This document shows, in pieces, positions 44,291-55,400 of a stretch of DNA of 64,000 bases. Origin of the DNA: Ciona intestinalis (Eukaryota; Chordata; Ascidiacea; Phlebobranchia; Cionidae). The notes under the pieces were generated by a model, which ran no database searches, was not told where the DNA came from, and saw only the letters and a list, made by a program, of their open reading frames with translations. Both the position numbers and the translations under genes were made by a program. The stretch spans positions 310,001-374,000 of the forward strand of contig NW_004190496.2 in assembly GCF_000224145.3 (NCBI RefSeq), read 5' to 3'. Position 1 is the stretch's first letter. Every line of letters starts with the position of its first letter.

Positions 44291-47200
44291 ATGAGTGTTC
44301 GAACATATAATCCATCGGTTCGGGTTGGTAACTGGAATGAGGATATTTGTTTGGAAGAAGTAAATATGTTTTTTTGATTACTTTTTGTCTTAAACTATTC
44401 GGTTGTCAAAATTGTCAGCAATATAAAAAACAAACAATCTAAAAATAATTACAATTTTATTTATTTGGTAACTTGTAAGCGGGCAGGAGGTGTATGAAAC
44501 AAAATACCCGTGTTAAAGACTGTCGTTGCCCGCTGGCTGAGGATAAAACAAGTTACATTCATTCATATCCATGTTCATGTTAGAATACTTGGATAAGTTT
44601 TCCATATATAAACATTAAAACTCGCTTGATTGCTATAACACACAATAAACTTGCTTCAAATGCTCTGGACCCTGTACTGTGTATTGCAAATACTTTGTAT
44701 ACCGTAAAAATCTAATCAGATTTTAATCTTAAGGATCTTCTGAAAGATTTTCTTGGCAAAAAGGAAAAAGGAGAACTTCTGATACAAAAGTCCCACAACC
44801 TAATGCATAACATATTGAAAAAGGTATTCAACAAAATTCAATACACTAAAAAGTTTTAATACAAACATAAAAACCCATAAAAAATACACATTTCTTCCAT
44901 TTAAACACAAGAGTGTCAAATATAATATGTATATATATGAGTTATTTTCACCCTCAGCAAGTTATGAAGACTGTCATTTTGTATTTATTCCGATATCTTC
45001 AGTAAAGAGATAGTAAAAGATTATGCGAAAACAAAAGTCTATTGAATCTCTATTTTAATTCTCACACACAGTACCGGCATATAGTTGGTTTTACAACTTG
45101 TGAATTACAGAGTGAACTGACAGTTACCACGGATGGATTTGTTCACTTTGGTGACGTTGTTATGCTCGTCAACCCTGGCCAAGAAACGGTTCCTTTATCT
45201 TTGCAACAGGTATGTGGTTAAAGTCAAAGCTGTGAATCAATAGTTAGCACGCCTAGCTCAGAGGTAGTGGGTTTAAAGCTTAACACTGCTACCATTGTTG
45301 GCGTATGTGTCCTTGGGCAAGACATTTAACGGCAATTGCTCCAATTCAGTGGTCACTAATTGGTTGTCCAAAATATTAGCCATACATAAAGAAAAAATTC
45401 TCACAAAATTACGAACATGGTAACTCATGTAGTAACTCCCATAGTGTTATGATTGTCGTTAAAACTATGGTGACAAAAAACTTTTCTAACAAAGCTTATT
45501 TAATCTGTGATCTATCCACATTATGTCTCACACAGATAGAGCCCCCCCGTCCCGCTACATCACTGTCAATCAACATAGATGAGCACAAGATGCACACGGC
45601 ATGCCAGGTTGAAGGCCCGTGTAATGTTTCTGCATCAAAAATGTTAAATCCATCAGCCAGGAATTCATTTGTTATTACAAGGTAATTTAAAATTTTAAGT
45701 TTTGGGTAAAATTTGCATAAGGCAGCGTTTCCTGACTGTGCACAAAGTATTCTTAGGTGCACTATAGTCCTTTTAATCGGTTCAAAGTATTTTTTCAAAT
45801 ATCAGTATAACTGGGTAAATTTTGCATTGCATATATGTACATATTATATATATAAGACACATCCAAAAACTTTTTTTAGCAAATATATATATATGTGTGT
45901 GTGTTAATAATTTGAAAACCATAACCCCAATACCACATACAGTGTTGACGGAAGTGAAAATGGATCTCCATTAAAGTTTGGTCAACCATTTGCCATTTCT
46001 ACCACTGGAGGGTATGCTGGGAATGTGAGTGTTTTAAAACGAAATGTTTTGAATGTATTTTTTTCTTGATTTTTATTTTAAAATGGCTGCATATAGGAAA
46101 TGGTAAAATGGTATAGGAAACTTACTAATGTATTTTAGAATATTAAGGATTGATAGTATTGTATTTTATCCTCGCATGGTAGGGCAACAGCAGTCAATAA
46201 ATATCTTAAAGACATATACACCCACAATAATGACAGCGCTGTGCCGCAAACTTAAGAACGCATGGCTAGAGGCAGTAGTCACTGAGCCAAACAAAATACG
46301 CTGAATGCCAACTTGGCATTGTCAAGTGCCACTCAATCTTTAAAATGCTGCAGTCAATCCACCAGTGTAAGTGTTATTCTCAATGACCCTTATGTTGCCA
46401 CCAGCAACAAATCCAAATGGTAACAGCTAACAGACACTTAAGGTGGCTGTACACAGTATCCGGAATTCGTCCGTTTTGTCCGAATTTCGCTTCCGCATGC
46501 GGAACTCGGTAATGGGTTTGCATACGACTTTGCAAGCTGGGTACTGTGTGCTGCCACCTTTAATAAGATAAGAGATGTGATAATTCCTAATTTATCAGCT
46601 GGGACGAAGGGTATAAACGAACAGCAGTCTTTTAACCAGTGGTGTTTTAAGATATTAAATGCCCCCTTGTAAGGCTTGTATGTGGCTCCCTTCTTTATAA
46701 CTATATCTGCTAAATCAATACAACTCCAACTGTTACATAGGTCTCACTAATAAAACATGTGTGCCCCCGCAGTTGCGTGGTTCGGGGTCTATGATACGCC
46801 ACTGGGTTATAACTACTGTCGTTGCCCCACCATGCGCGATGAAAGCAAGTTTCTGTTATTCCCATGTTTTAATAGACTGCCATTAACTCGCAACAACCAA
46901 GAATAACCAAACATTATCCATTTCAGTTAAAACTCTTCAGCGACCACGCTCGTTTCAACCTCAGTGCAAAGAAATCTCGTCAGCAAATTGTTCAACTTGT
47001 GGATGAAGTAAACTACTTATCAACGTGGCAGGTGTTGGCTTACCATCCTCAGCATAGACTTGAATTTGAAGGCCGTCCCGTTCCAGTATGTATTTTGATA
47101 ACATTTTTTTTTTTGATATTGTAATGTGAAAATAGGTTAACTGGGTTTGGGTAAGATGGTCCACCTTTTTTGGTTTAACGTCCAATTTGGTAGTACAAGC

Positions 47201-48998
47201 ATATTTACGAAACTGTACAACCATACCCTCACGACTCTAAAATAGTTAATTACAGGATATAAGATTTTACATGCTAATGGTATTGATCTTACCCAAGCCT
47301 ACCATATATTTTACTCAAAAACTTACCAAACAATGTATTTAATAAATGTTATAATTGTTCTTAGCAAACTGGTTTTACAAAGGCTTGATTACAGTTAGTA
47401 AAATATCATCATAAAGCCTATTAGTTGTAATTCATTACTAATGCCATATTAGGGGAATTGCAAAATAGTTGTTTCGCACAACAAGACTGGACAAGCGTTG
47501 TCTACTCCTGATGAATGTGGGCTAAAGTATGTATTGTGTGTTGCGTGTTTTCCTTTGATTGTGGGATGCTGTGTGTGTTTTTCATTTTGCTGTTTCTGTA
47601 AATTCCTTTGTGTGAGTTGTTTTTAGCTTTATTCGAAAAACATAACAGTACTTGTTTAGCTATTTAGTTAAATTAGAAAATATTTTCGAAAATCTGGATA
47701 GCAAAAATATAATGGTTGAAATAGTGATAAATCTTCGATCAACCAAGGACAGTAATCACCCATTACATTATCCATCAGTGGCCTGTCAACCCGATAGTTG
47801 GTGGCTCTTCTAGAGACACAAAAGCGGTTTAATGCAATTTTCTTTGTTGTGAATTGGTTTGTATTTGATTTGCATTGCTGTTGTTAACCAGGCTAACACC
47901 ATGTTGCTGCTTCATCATAACAAAACTGGGGAGAAACTAATCGTGTTAGACAAGCACACGCTCAGGTAGATGTAGCTTGCTTATTTGCTTAGTAACGTCA
48001 GTTTTTAGGGTTTTATTTGTCACTTTAGTTGTCGCAGTCACCTCTTGACCAGAAAAAATTGGTTTAAGGCTCACTTCTGCCACTATTGTTGGCTTGTATA
48101 TGTCCAATAGGGCAAGAGGCTCCAACAACCATTCCAACTCAGTAGACCTGCATGGATTGTCCAAATTGTAAATCCTAAGAAGTAATCACCAACAAAGTTA
48201 CATAAGTCACAACTTATCAGCAAACTTGACATAAAACAATAAAGTCATGTTATAAATGAGTGGTTTTGAAACCTTTTCGGTGAGTTGAAAAGTTGTATTA
48301 ATTGATACAACATGTAGTATGTGATGCCACACAAGAACTCTACAGTTCACAGTTTGGAAATTACTGATACAAATAATAAAACCGTTTTTTTTTGTAAATT
48401 ATAACTTTTTAAAAACTGTTTATTTTAATTGTTGTTTTTCACAGAACTCCATTCGGAAGAGAATTCGAAGTATCAGCGCATACTGTTCTTGATACTCACA
48501 AAGCTGAGAAGGATAACAATCACTGGGTGTTTGTATCTGGAAACCCCAGTGATGATGTCACAACACATTTTGACAGGTATCTGCAATATCTAAATTCAAT
48601 CTCTATTAAACTGGTGAAATTGTTTTGTTAGTTTAGAATTTTTCTTTATTATTGTTTCTTATGGCTTTGACTTGGTACAACAAATAGCAGGGTGATATTT
48701 AGGGCAATTAATCTTAGCTTTTTTACAAGGTTCAGAGCTCTATCACTTAATCATAGTGGCTGTGTAACAAAATCCTTGGGCAGGATGCATTAGGTGTATG
48801 AAATATAACGCAAGTATTATAATGACTGCCATTTTCCAGCCACGTGAGGATAAATACATTACATTTATTCATTCAACTCCACATTTACATCTAATTTTAA
48901 CTGATGCACTTTTTTACCTTAGACCTGAACCTCAGCCAAGTGGAGCACCAAAGTCAGCAGAAGAACCAACATCAGAAGATAAACCATCCACGACCTAA
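44291..48998 (+). CDS. CFAP161: Cilia- and flagella-associated protein 161
   Basis: Nine exons join in phase: 44291-44359, 44734-44823, 45072-45209, 45536-45681, 45943-46024, 46927-47085, 47453-47526, 48445-48576, 48923-48998. They give 321 aa; human CFAP161 has 301. Landmarks shared with the family are VRVGNWNEDICLEE at the start, DGFVHFGDVVMLVNPGQE, FGQPFAISTTGGYAGN, STWQVLAYHPQHRLEFEG and NNHWVFVSGNP. CFAP161 is an axonemal component reported as a microtubule inner protein of doublet microtubules, so motile cilia or sperm flagella are the expected site. The C-terminal exon adds a short Pro/Glu/Ser tail. A minus-like AG acceptor (TATTTTAG, ending 44270) just upstream of the ATG may be a leader splice site. 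The gene lies 346 bp after the NXPE stop on the same strand and is tail-to-tail with PHRF1. Confidence 0.95.
44465..44575 (-). repeat. SINE tail in CFAP161 intron 1
   Basis: An inverted tail-A copy (GGTAACTTGTAAGCGGGCAG, then AACAAAATACCCGTG) ends in AAGTTACATTCATTCATATC. The simple TTCA-type repeat at its 3' end is the usual terminus of this family. Confidence 0.75.
45247..45400 (+). repeat. tRNA-derived SINE in CFAP161 intron 3
   Basis: The head CACGCCTAGCTCAGAGGTAG has a clear A box. The body GTCCTTGGGCAAGACATTTA and GGTCACTAATTGGTTGTCCA is followed by the tail-A junction AGCCATACATAAAGAAAAA. The copy appears 3' truncated. Confidence 0.7.
46080..46860. repeat. Mixed repeats and unique sequence in CFAP161 intron 5
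   Basis: Degraded SINE sequence in inverted orientation lies at about 46170-46320, and a short tail-A piece at about 46795-46865. The stretch between (46320-46790) has no motif I recognise. Confidence 0.45.
47143..47304. mobile_element. MITE in CFAP161 intron 6
   Basis: Ends CTGGGTTTGGGTAAGATGGT and GATCTTACCCAAGCCTACCA are inverted; the interior has GCATATTTACGAAACTGTAC and CCCTCACGACTCTAAAATAG. About 160 bp, no ORF. Confidence 0.7.
48780..48880 (-). repeat. SINE tail in CFAP161 intron 8
   Basis: An inverted tail-A copy contains GCATTAGGTGTATGAAATAT and CACGTGAGGATAAATACATT, ending in ACATTTATTCATTC. It is the only repeat recognised in this short intron. Confidence 0.65.
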
Positions 48999-49076
48999 AT
49001 CTACTTGCTCATTATGTTTTTATGTAGATTTTGTACACGTATTTTTACAGAATGCAAACGTCCACACAGCACTTTA

Positions 49077-49082
49077 AATAAA
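49077..49082 (+). terminator. CFAP161: CFAP161 polyadenylation signal
   Basis: A perfect AATAAA lies 78 nt after the CFAP161 stop codon and before the PHRF1 stop on the other strand, so it probably defines the CFAP161 3' end. Confidence 0.6.
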
Positions 49083-49432
49083 ACGATCGCAAACTGACAT
49101 GATTATAACGCAAGTTTGTCCGAACACAAGATTTAAAATTGGGTTCACCAAACGAAAAGGCGACAGGTTAAAAAAGTGACCTGAAAATCGATAAAAAATA
49201 ATGTTTACACCACAGTGAGACTAACACTGATAGTCGCCAAAAAAGAAATCTCTATTAGTTAGATTTTTTTTAAATTTTCCTTTTTTTTGCCGACAAAAAA
49301 ATCAAATTATCTTGCATTTCAATTTTCTTAGATTTCCCTTTTCGCAAAAAAATGCAATGTTATTTAACTCTGTGGTGTAAATGAAACAATAACAAGTGAG
49401 AGGCCACAGTTTACATGTTGTAAAATATGAGT

Positions 49433-52400
49433 TTAGTATCTTGGCCTTGGTGGAGGGGGGGGTGGGGGAAGCGGTAAGTCGGGAAGAGTTACGATCTTCC
49501 TTGGCTCTCGCTTCAACAGTGATGGAGTGTTGCTTGTGTCCTCCGATGCGGATTCAGGAGCAGTGAGGGGAGATCCAATCGGACTTGGAGGACTCTCGGA
49601 AGGATCGGAAATTTTCGGACGCATCTAGATGCAAAAAGTTATAACAATAAGACAGCTAAACCAGTTTACAATTAAATCATATTGAATATTAAAAAAAAAT
49701 GGTCGGTACACTTAGCAGACAAACCAATCAAAATAGAACAAGTAGTTAAACTAACTTACATGTTTTTCAACTTTTAAATCCAAGACGTTTTTCATTTTCT
49801 CTTTACTTTTTACATTTTTCCTCTGATAGCATTCAACGTATCTTCGTATTAATCGACGAACTTTTACAGGATTTACAATCTTTGTCTTGTCAGCTTGGCA
49901 AATCTAAATACATGCAATGATTGAGTGAATGTGAATTATTTAACGTTTGGTGGGGCAACTTATACCACGGGTGTTCTGTTTCATACACCTTGTGCCCGCT
50001 TACGAGTTACAGCGTATGTAAATGTACGTGTCGTATATATTTTTAGAGGACTACTGAGTTAGAGGATCACTGTTAAGTGTCTTGCCCAAGCCAAATATCC
50101 CACAATGTGGCAGCATCAAGCCTCGAACCAGTATCCTATGGTCTAGAGGAAAGCGCTTTATCCACTGCCATGACACGCCAGTTTGACAAATATTATAACC
50201 AGAAATTATAACTCGTGACTCGAAAACGGACATAAGGTGTATGAAACAGAACACCCGTGTTATAACAAGTGTCTTTTCCCGCACTGCTAAGCCAGTGTGC
50301 CACTTTAGTGTTAATAACAACACTTATATAAAACCTACTTTATTAACCGCTCGTTTCATAATATCCTTGTATTGCGTTTTGTTTATTTCTCTTCGTTCAT
50401 AATGAGGTTTAATCGCTGATTTTGCGGCTTCGACAACTTCTTGTTGAAAAGTTAGTTTTTTCAGCAACTGAACGAAAAATATACTTTGGGTTAAATGGGG
50501 GTCACAATTTTTAATTTATCAGTAATTTTAGGGTGAAATTGTTAAAATACAGTTACACTCATTGACTCATAGTTGTCAAACATAGGGAACCTTATTAAAT
50601 AATGTGATGAATGCAATATACTTTGGCTCTGCTTGTTTGTATAGACACCTAACAGCAGGGTAAAAGCGATCGTCTAGCATACAATGTCCATACAATATAT
50701 ATACAACAATAAATAACAAACCGTTTTTTGTTTTCCCTTGTTGTACATTTCAACAGCAGAACTTTCAATATTATCAATTGAAACTGGAGATAATCCATCT
50801 TTTTCTTTATGGCTTGTTTCTTTGTTTGGGAGAATCTGTAACAAATAATATGCAGTAATGTTTAAACTGAGTGCTAAAAAGTAAGACGAAAAAAAAAATT
50901 CTTTACAAATAAATTTGCAAATTAAAAATGATTTCTGTAAAAAACTGTTGTGTTATGATTTACATCAGCTCATAAGTTTGCACTCAGATCCAAAGGACTG
51001 TCACGAAATAAGACATAGTGTACGCCTCCTAAAAAATAAGCACGAACCCACATAAACTACTCTTCAGCAATGATAAATTAATACTACATTATATATCGTG
51101 TATATTTTTGTAATGAGCCAATGCTGATCTAACTCATACAGCAGGGTGGGGACAGATGGGACACCTTTTCATTCTCTTTTCTCGTCCCATTTGGTAGAAA
51201 ACAAAGGACATTTAAAGAATTATAAAACCGTATCCTCACGACTCCCAGCATAGATCGCTGTTAATTGTTTAAAACATGATCAGGATATTTGAACATTTTG
51301 TGCTAAAGGTGTCGCATCTTACCCCACAGTACCATATATTACCTGGCCCAGTTGTAGTTGTCGAGACAACTCAGCGATGCTCATGATCGCATCTTTAGCT
51401 GCCGATTGCTGTGTGGGATTCAAACCAGCGATGTTTAATATTTGCGTCGGGTTTAATTTCTTCTCGTTTTCAACTTCTGATGTTTTTGATACGCCCACTC
51501 CAACCTTGGCTGGTGATTGGTTGATTTTAGGCGGCGGGGGAGGAGGAAGGTCTCCTATTGGTTCAGGTGACTCAGGGGAGATGGGGCAAGATGGAGAGTA
51601 AAGTTCGGGTGCTAAAATATGGTTTAATTTGATTTTATATTAGAAATTCGAAAGGTACAAATATTGTGTTAAATTGCTAACACAAATGTGAATGAACGTA
51701 ACTTATTTATCATCGCATGGCAGTGCGCAGACAGTCATTATATTAAAAATAGTTTTAAATTCAAATGACCTAAAAATATTTTAACATAAAAACTAGCATT
51801 TGAAATTTGATTTACCTTTTACTTCTTGTTTTGTTGGTGATATGACGGCCACGGGAACTTTGTTTGGAAGTGTCTTTGGTGAGGTTTTGTCACTACTTTG
51901 GTTTTTATTAGATATAAGTTGTTGTTGTGTGGATATTTTACTTGAGACATCTTCCATCAATACAGGTTGATCAACTGTGTTGATTTGAATCAACGCAGAA
52001 CTATTTGGAGCAGAAAATAAAAGCTCGTTGTGTATTTGAGAATCATGTTCTGTTATATTATCTTCTAATGGCTCAAACTTTTGACTCGTTATCGTAGAAA
52101 TCGGTTGCGGTTCTTCAACCTTTTCTACTTTTAGTTCAGTTTTATAAGTATGAGTATTTTTGGAATCCCGTCTTTTCACTGGTGATGGCGACCTCTTGTG
52201 TTTGTCACTCCGTCTTTGATGGTCAGGTGACGAATGAGAGCGACTTGACCTCCTCCGTGGCTTGTGCCACGAATCGGAGTCACGGCTCCGCTTTCGTGAC
52301 CTCTCCGATCTTCTACGTGGCGACCTTGATGATCTTTGCTTCTTCGAAGACGAGTGATCGCTGGATCTTCTTCTTTTCGAAGTAGACTCGTGTTTTTTAT

Positions 52401-55400
52401 CCGATTTTGACCGGGACTTGCTTTTTTCTGGAGTTTTACGTTTAGTTTCAACTTTATCCTTCAAACATGAAGCATTTTCTTTTCTGTCACTTTCTCTTTT
52501 TTTATCACTTTTAGATATTTCAAAATTCTTTTCCAACTCAATTGAAATTGTTTTTTCTCCAGGCAAATTTTCCGGCGCAATTTGTGATGAGTCATCCATG
52601 GGTGTAACATTGCCTGATGACTCAGCAAAAATGTCGGACACCGTTGCATGGTCGTCACTATCTAGTTTAACCATCACTACTTCATTTGATGAGTTTTTCA
52701 CATCAGACTTTAGGGGTGAAATTTGGCTCCCAAGGGAAGACTCGATTCCCGCTTCCTTATCAGGAAGATCCTCCGGAGTAACAGAAACCGACTTCTTCCG
52801 GAGATTTTCATTCCACCTCTTCCTCGATTGCTCCAGAAACTCTTCTGCATAACTTGGGGTCTCTTTGAGATCATTTGAGAGGAGGGAGTGATTTGCTCCT
52901 GGAAGAGGACTCTGATCCGGTGAGAGAAGGATGGGAGAGATCGGCGAAGGGCTTCTCATGTCACAATCTGAGGATTTACTTCTTCCCGCATCTACGTCAT
53001 CCAACATCATATTCATCTCAACCGACTTACTTTCTGTCGTTGTTTCGGTTTTAAAATATGGTTGTTCGAGCATATCATCAATTGATTCTTCAAAATTAGT
53101 TTTTATTTCAAGTTTTTCAAACTTTTCATCAGTTTTATCGGAATCCAACATCCTGTGATCGCCTGAACTCCCAGAAGAACAAGTTTCTGGTTCTTTCACA
53201 GCTTGCTCTTTGGAAGAAGAGTAGCTCTTTTCCCTCTTCTCATCTGATGTGTCAGGTTTTATAGTTACCTCCAAGTCCTCCAGGAGCATATCAGCAAAGT
53301 CGTCATTCTCCTGATGACTTTTCTTTTTTTTCTTCTTGTGAGATTTATGACTTTTCACGGGAGAAGCATCACCATGTTTCACCGAATCATGCTTCTTGTG
53401 CTTCTTATGTTTCTTCGCGTGAGACTTCTCATGATCAGATGCCGCTTCTTCTTTTATCTTTTTCTTGCTCGTTTCCACCGAAAGATCACTCACAGACTCC
53501 TCATCTTTGTGCTTGCTCTTCTTCCTCTTCAGTGGACGACCAGTCTCTTCCTTGTCATCTTTCTTCTTTTTCTTCTTCTTTACATCTTGCTTCCCCACAA
53601 CTTTTTCCCTCTCAAGATTCGAATCTTTGTTTTCAAGTTTCGTTTTCTCCTGACTTGAACCAGCTATGTCATGCTCAGATTTTAACTTCTCAGATTTCCC
53701 TTCCAAATTATCATCTGTTGATAAAACTTCCTCTTTAATTTTCCTCTTTTTAGATTTAGATTTTGCTTCAGCCTCATGATCAACATTGCTACTTTGTTTT
53801 ACCGAAACACCTTCAGATTTTACGTCATCTTTGTTTTTTTCTCGAGATTCACTTAATTCTCCTACTGCAGTACTGTTTGAAATTGGCTCTTTTTTTATTT
53901 CCATGTCTTTAATCTTTTCAATACTTTCAGGGGATTTTTCCTTACTTTTTTTACCTTTTTCCCTTTCTAGAGATTTCTCTTCGTTTTTAACTGCTCGTTT
54001 TTCTGACTTTTTTTCCTTTTTCTTTTCCAAACTCTCTTTTGTGGATGGTTGGGAAGTAGACTGAAGATCGCTCTTTGATCTTCTTCTTGACCTGCTCCTG
54101 GAGCGAGCTTTCCTATCTTTAGATCGGTCCTTTGATCTCGAGCGTCTTCTTTTCCGATCCCTGGATCTTGATCTGCTCCTGGAGTTCCTTGACCTATTCC
54201 TTGGATATTTGCTCGACGAGGTCCTCCTGTCATATGAATCTCGACGACGTGCATCAGATGATCTTCGATTCCTTGAACGAGACCGGGACCTCCTTGAACG
54301 CGACACTCGACTCCTGCTCTTGGACCTTGATCTTTTACTCCTTGATCCCGAAGACTTTTTCTTCAATTCATCTTTTGTCAATGGATTTCTAGTGTTTCCA
54401 GATTCCGTTTCTTGTTTTTCATCCTGCTCAGGTTTCTCTTGTTTTTCTCTACTTTCAGCAACACTTTTTTCCTCATTATCCTCTTGGTTGATGTTTTCCT
54501 TCGAAAATGAGTTCCTGATCTTCCTGTTTAACTTCTTGAACTTAATAGGGGGTCCGGAGGTATCCTTGGAAGATGAGAATCCAGGAAGAGAAACTTGATC
54601 AGAAGAAGACGGGACATTGGTCCTCCAAGAGTCAAGAGGATCACCTTCATCACGAGTTACATCCGTAGCATTCTCCACTCTTTCCAACTCCATCTCGGCA
54701 AACATATCGAGCTCAACCGCGTCACTCCTCTCTTTCTTCACTTTAGGAGGAGGATGAGCAGGAGGACTTTCCATCTTCTCTTCTTCTACTTTTTCTTGTT
54801 TTATCTCCTTCTTCAAAGGAGTCTTCACCAGAAGCACGGGATCAGTTGCAGCATCAAGTTGATCATCTAACATCGCATCCACGTCAAGATCAAACACTGG
54901 CTCTTCCTTTATTTCCTTTGAAGACTCTTTTGAGCCTTTTTTCCCTTGTTTCACTTTGGTTTTTACTTCTTTTGTTTCAATGCTGGAATCTTTTTTCTCT
55001 TTCTCTTCCTTTTCTTCATCCGAGATTGTCGGTTGGAAAGGATCATAAAGAAGATCCTCCTGATGTGGATGCAAAGATAACTCATCATCCTCTGTCGGCT
55101 CAAAAGGATCATAAACATTCTGGCTCTCACTTTGATCTTTAGAGCTGCTCCCGGACTTCTGGATGCCGCTCGGGAGGTTGAAGACTGGTCTGATTAAGAT
55201 CCGACGATTTTTTAATGCTGCTGCGGAGGACTTTTTGTCCGATTTGTTCATCTGTTTTTCATCCTGATCTTGATCTTCTGGAGGTTCAGATTTAACTCCT
55301 CCGCTTCCATGGGACGACTTTTCGATCTTCTGATACGAGGTTTCACTGGATGTTGATCCTCTATCTCGAGAAGAAGAGGATTTAGAGGAAGATGATTTGT

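Larger units (their letters stand above)
49433..51611 (-). other. PHRF1: PHRF1 exons 11-15: SRI domain and Pro-rich C-terminus
   Basis: Exon 11 has PPPPPP and LNPTQILNIAGLNPTQQSA. Exons 12-14 encode LLKKLTFQQEVVEAAKSAIK, PHYERREINKTQYKDIMKRA and NPVKVRRLIRRYVECYQRKN, matching the C-terminal SRI-type domain of PHRF1 that binds phosphorylated RNA polymerase II CTD. Exon 15 starts with an ATG codon that is internal in the spliced frame and adds a 63-residue Pro-rich tail absent, as far as I recall, from the human protein. Confidence 0.9.

Noticed and set aside
50105..50187. tRNA-like sequence with a perfect B box
   Set aside because: It is part of the full-length composite SINE at 49912-50187; no acceptor stem closes.
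52176..55142. Several plus-strand frames of 60-144 codons opposite PHRF1 exon 10
   Set aside because: They are antisense shadows of Lys/Ser/Glu-rich codons, giving Phe/Leu/Ser-rich nonsense without splice or start context.
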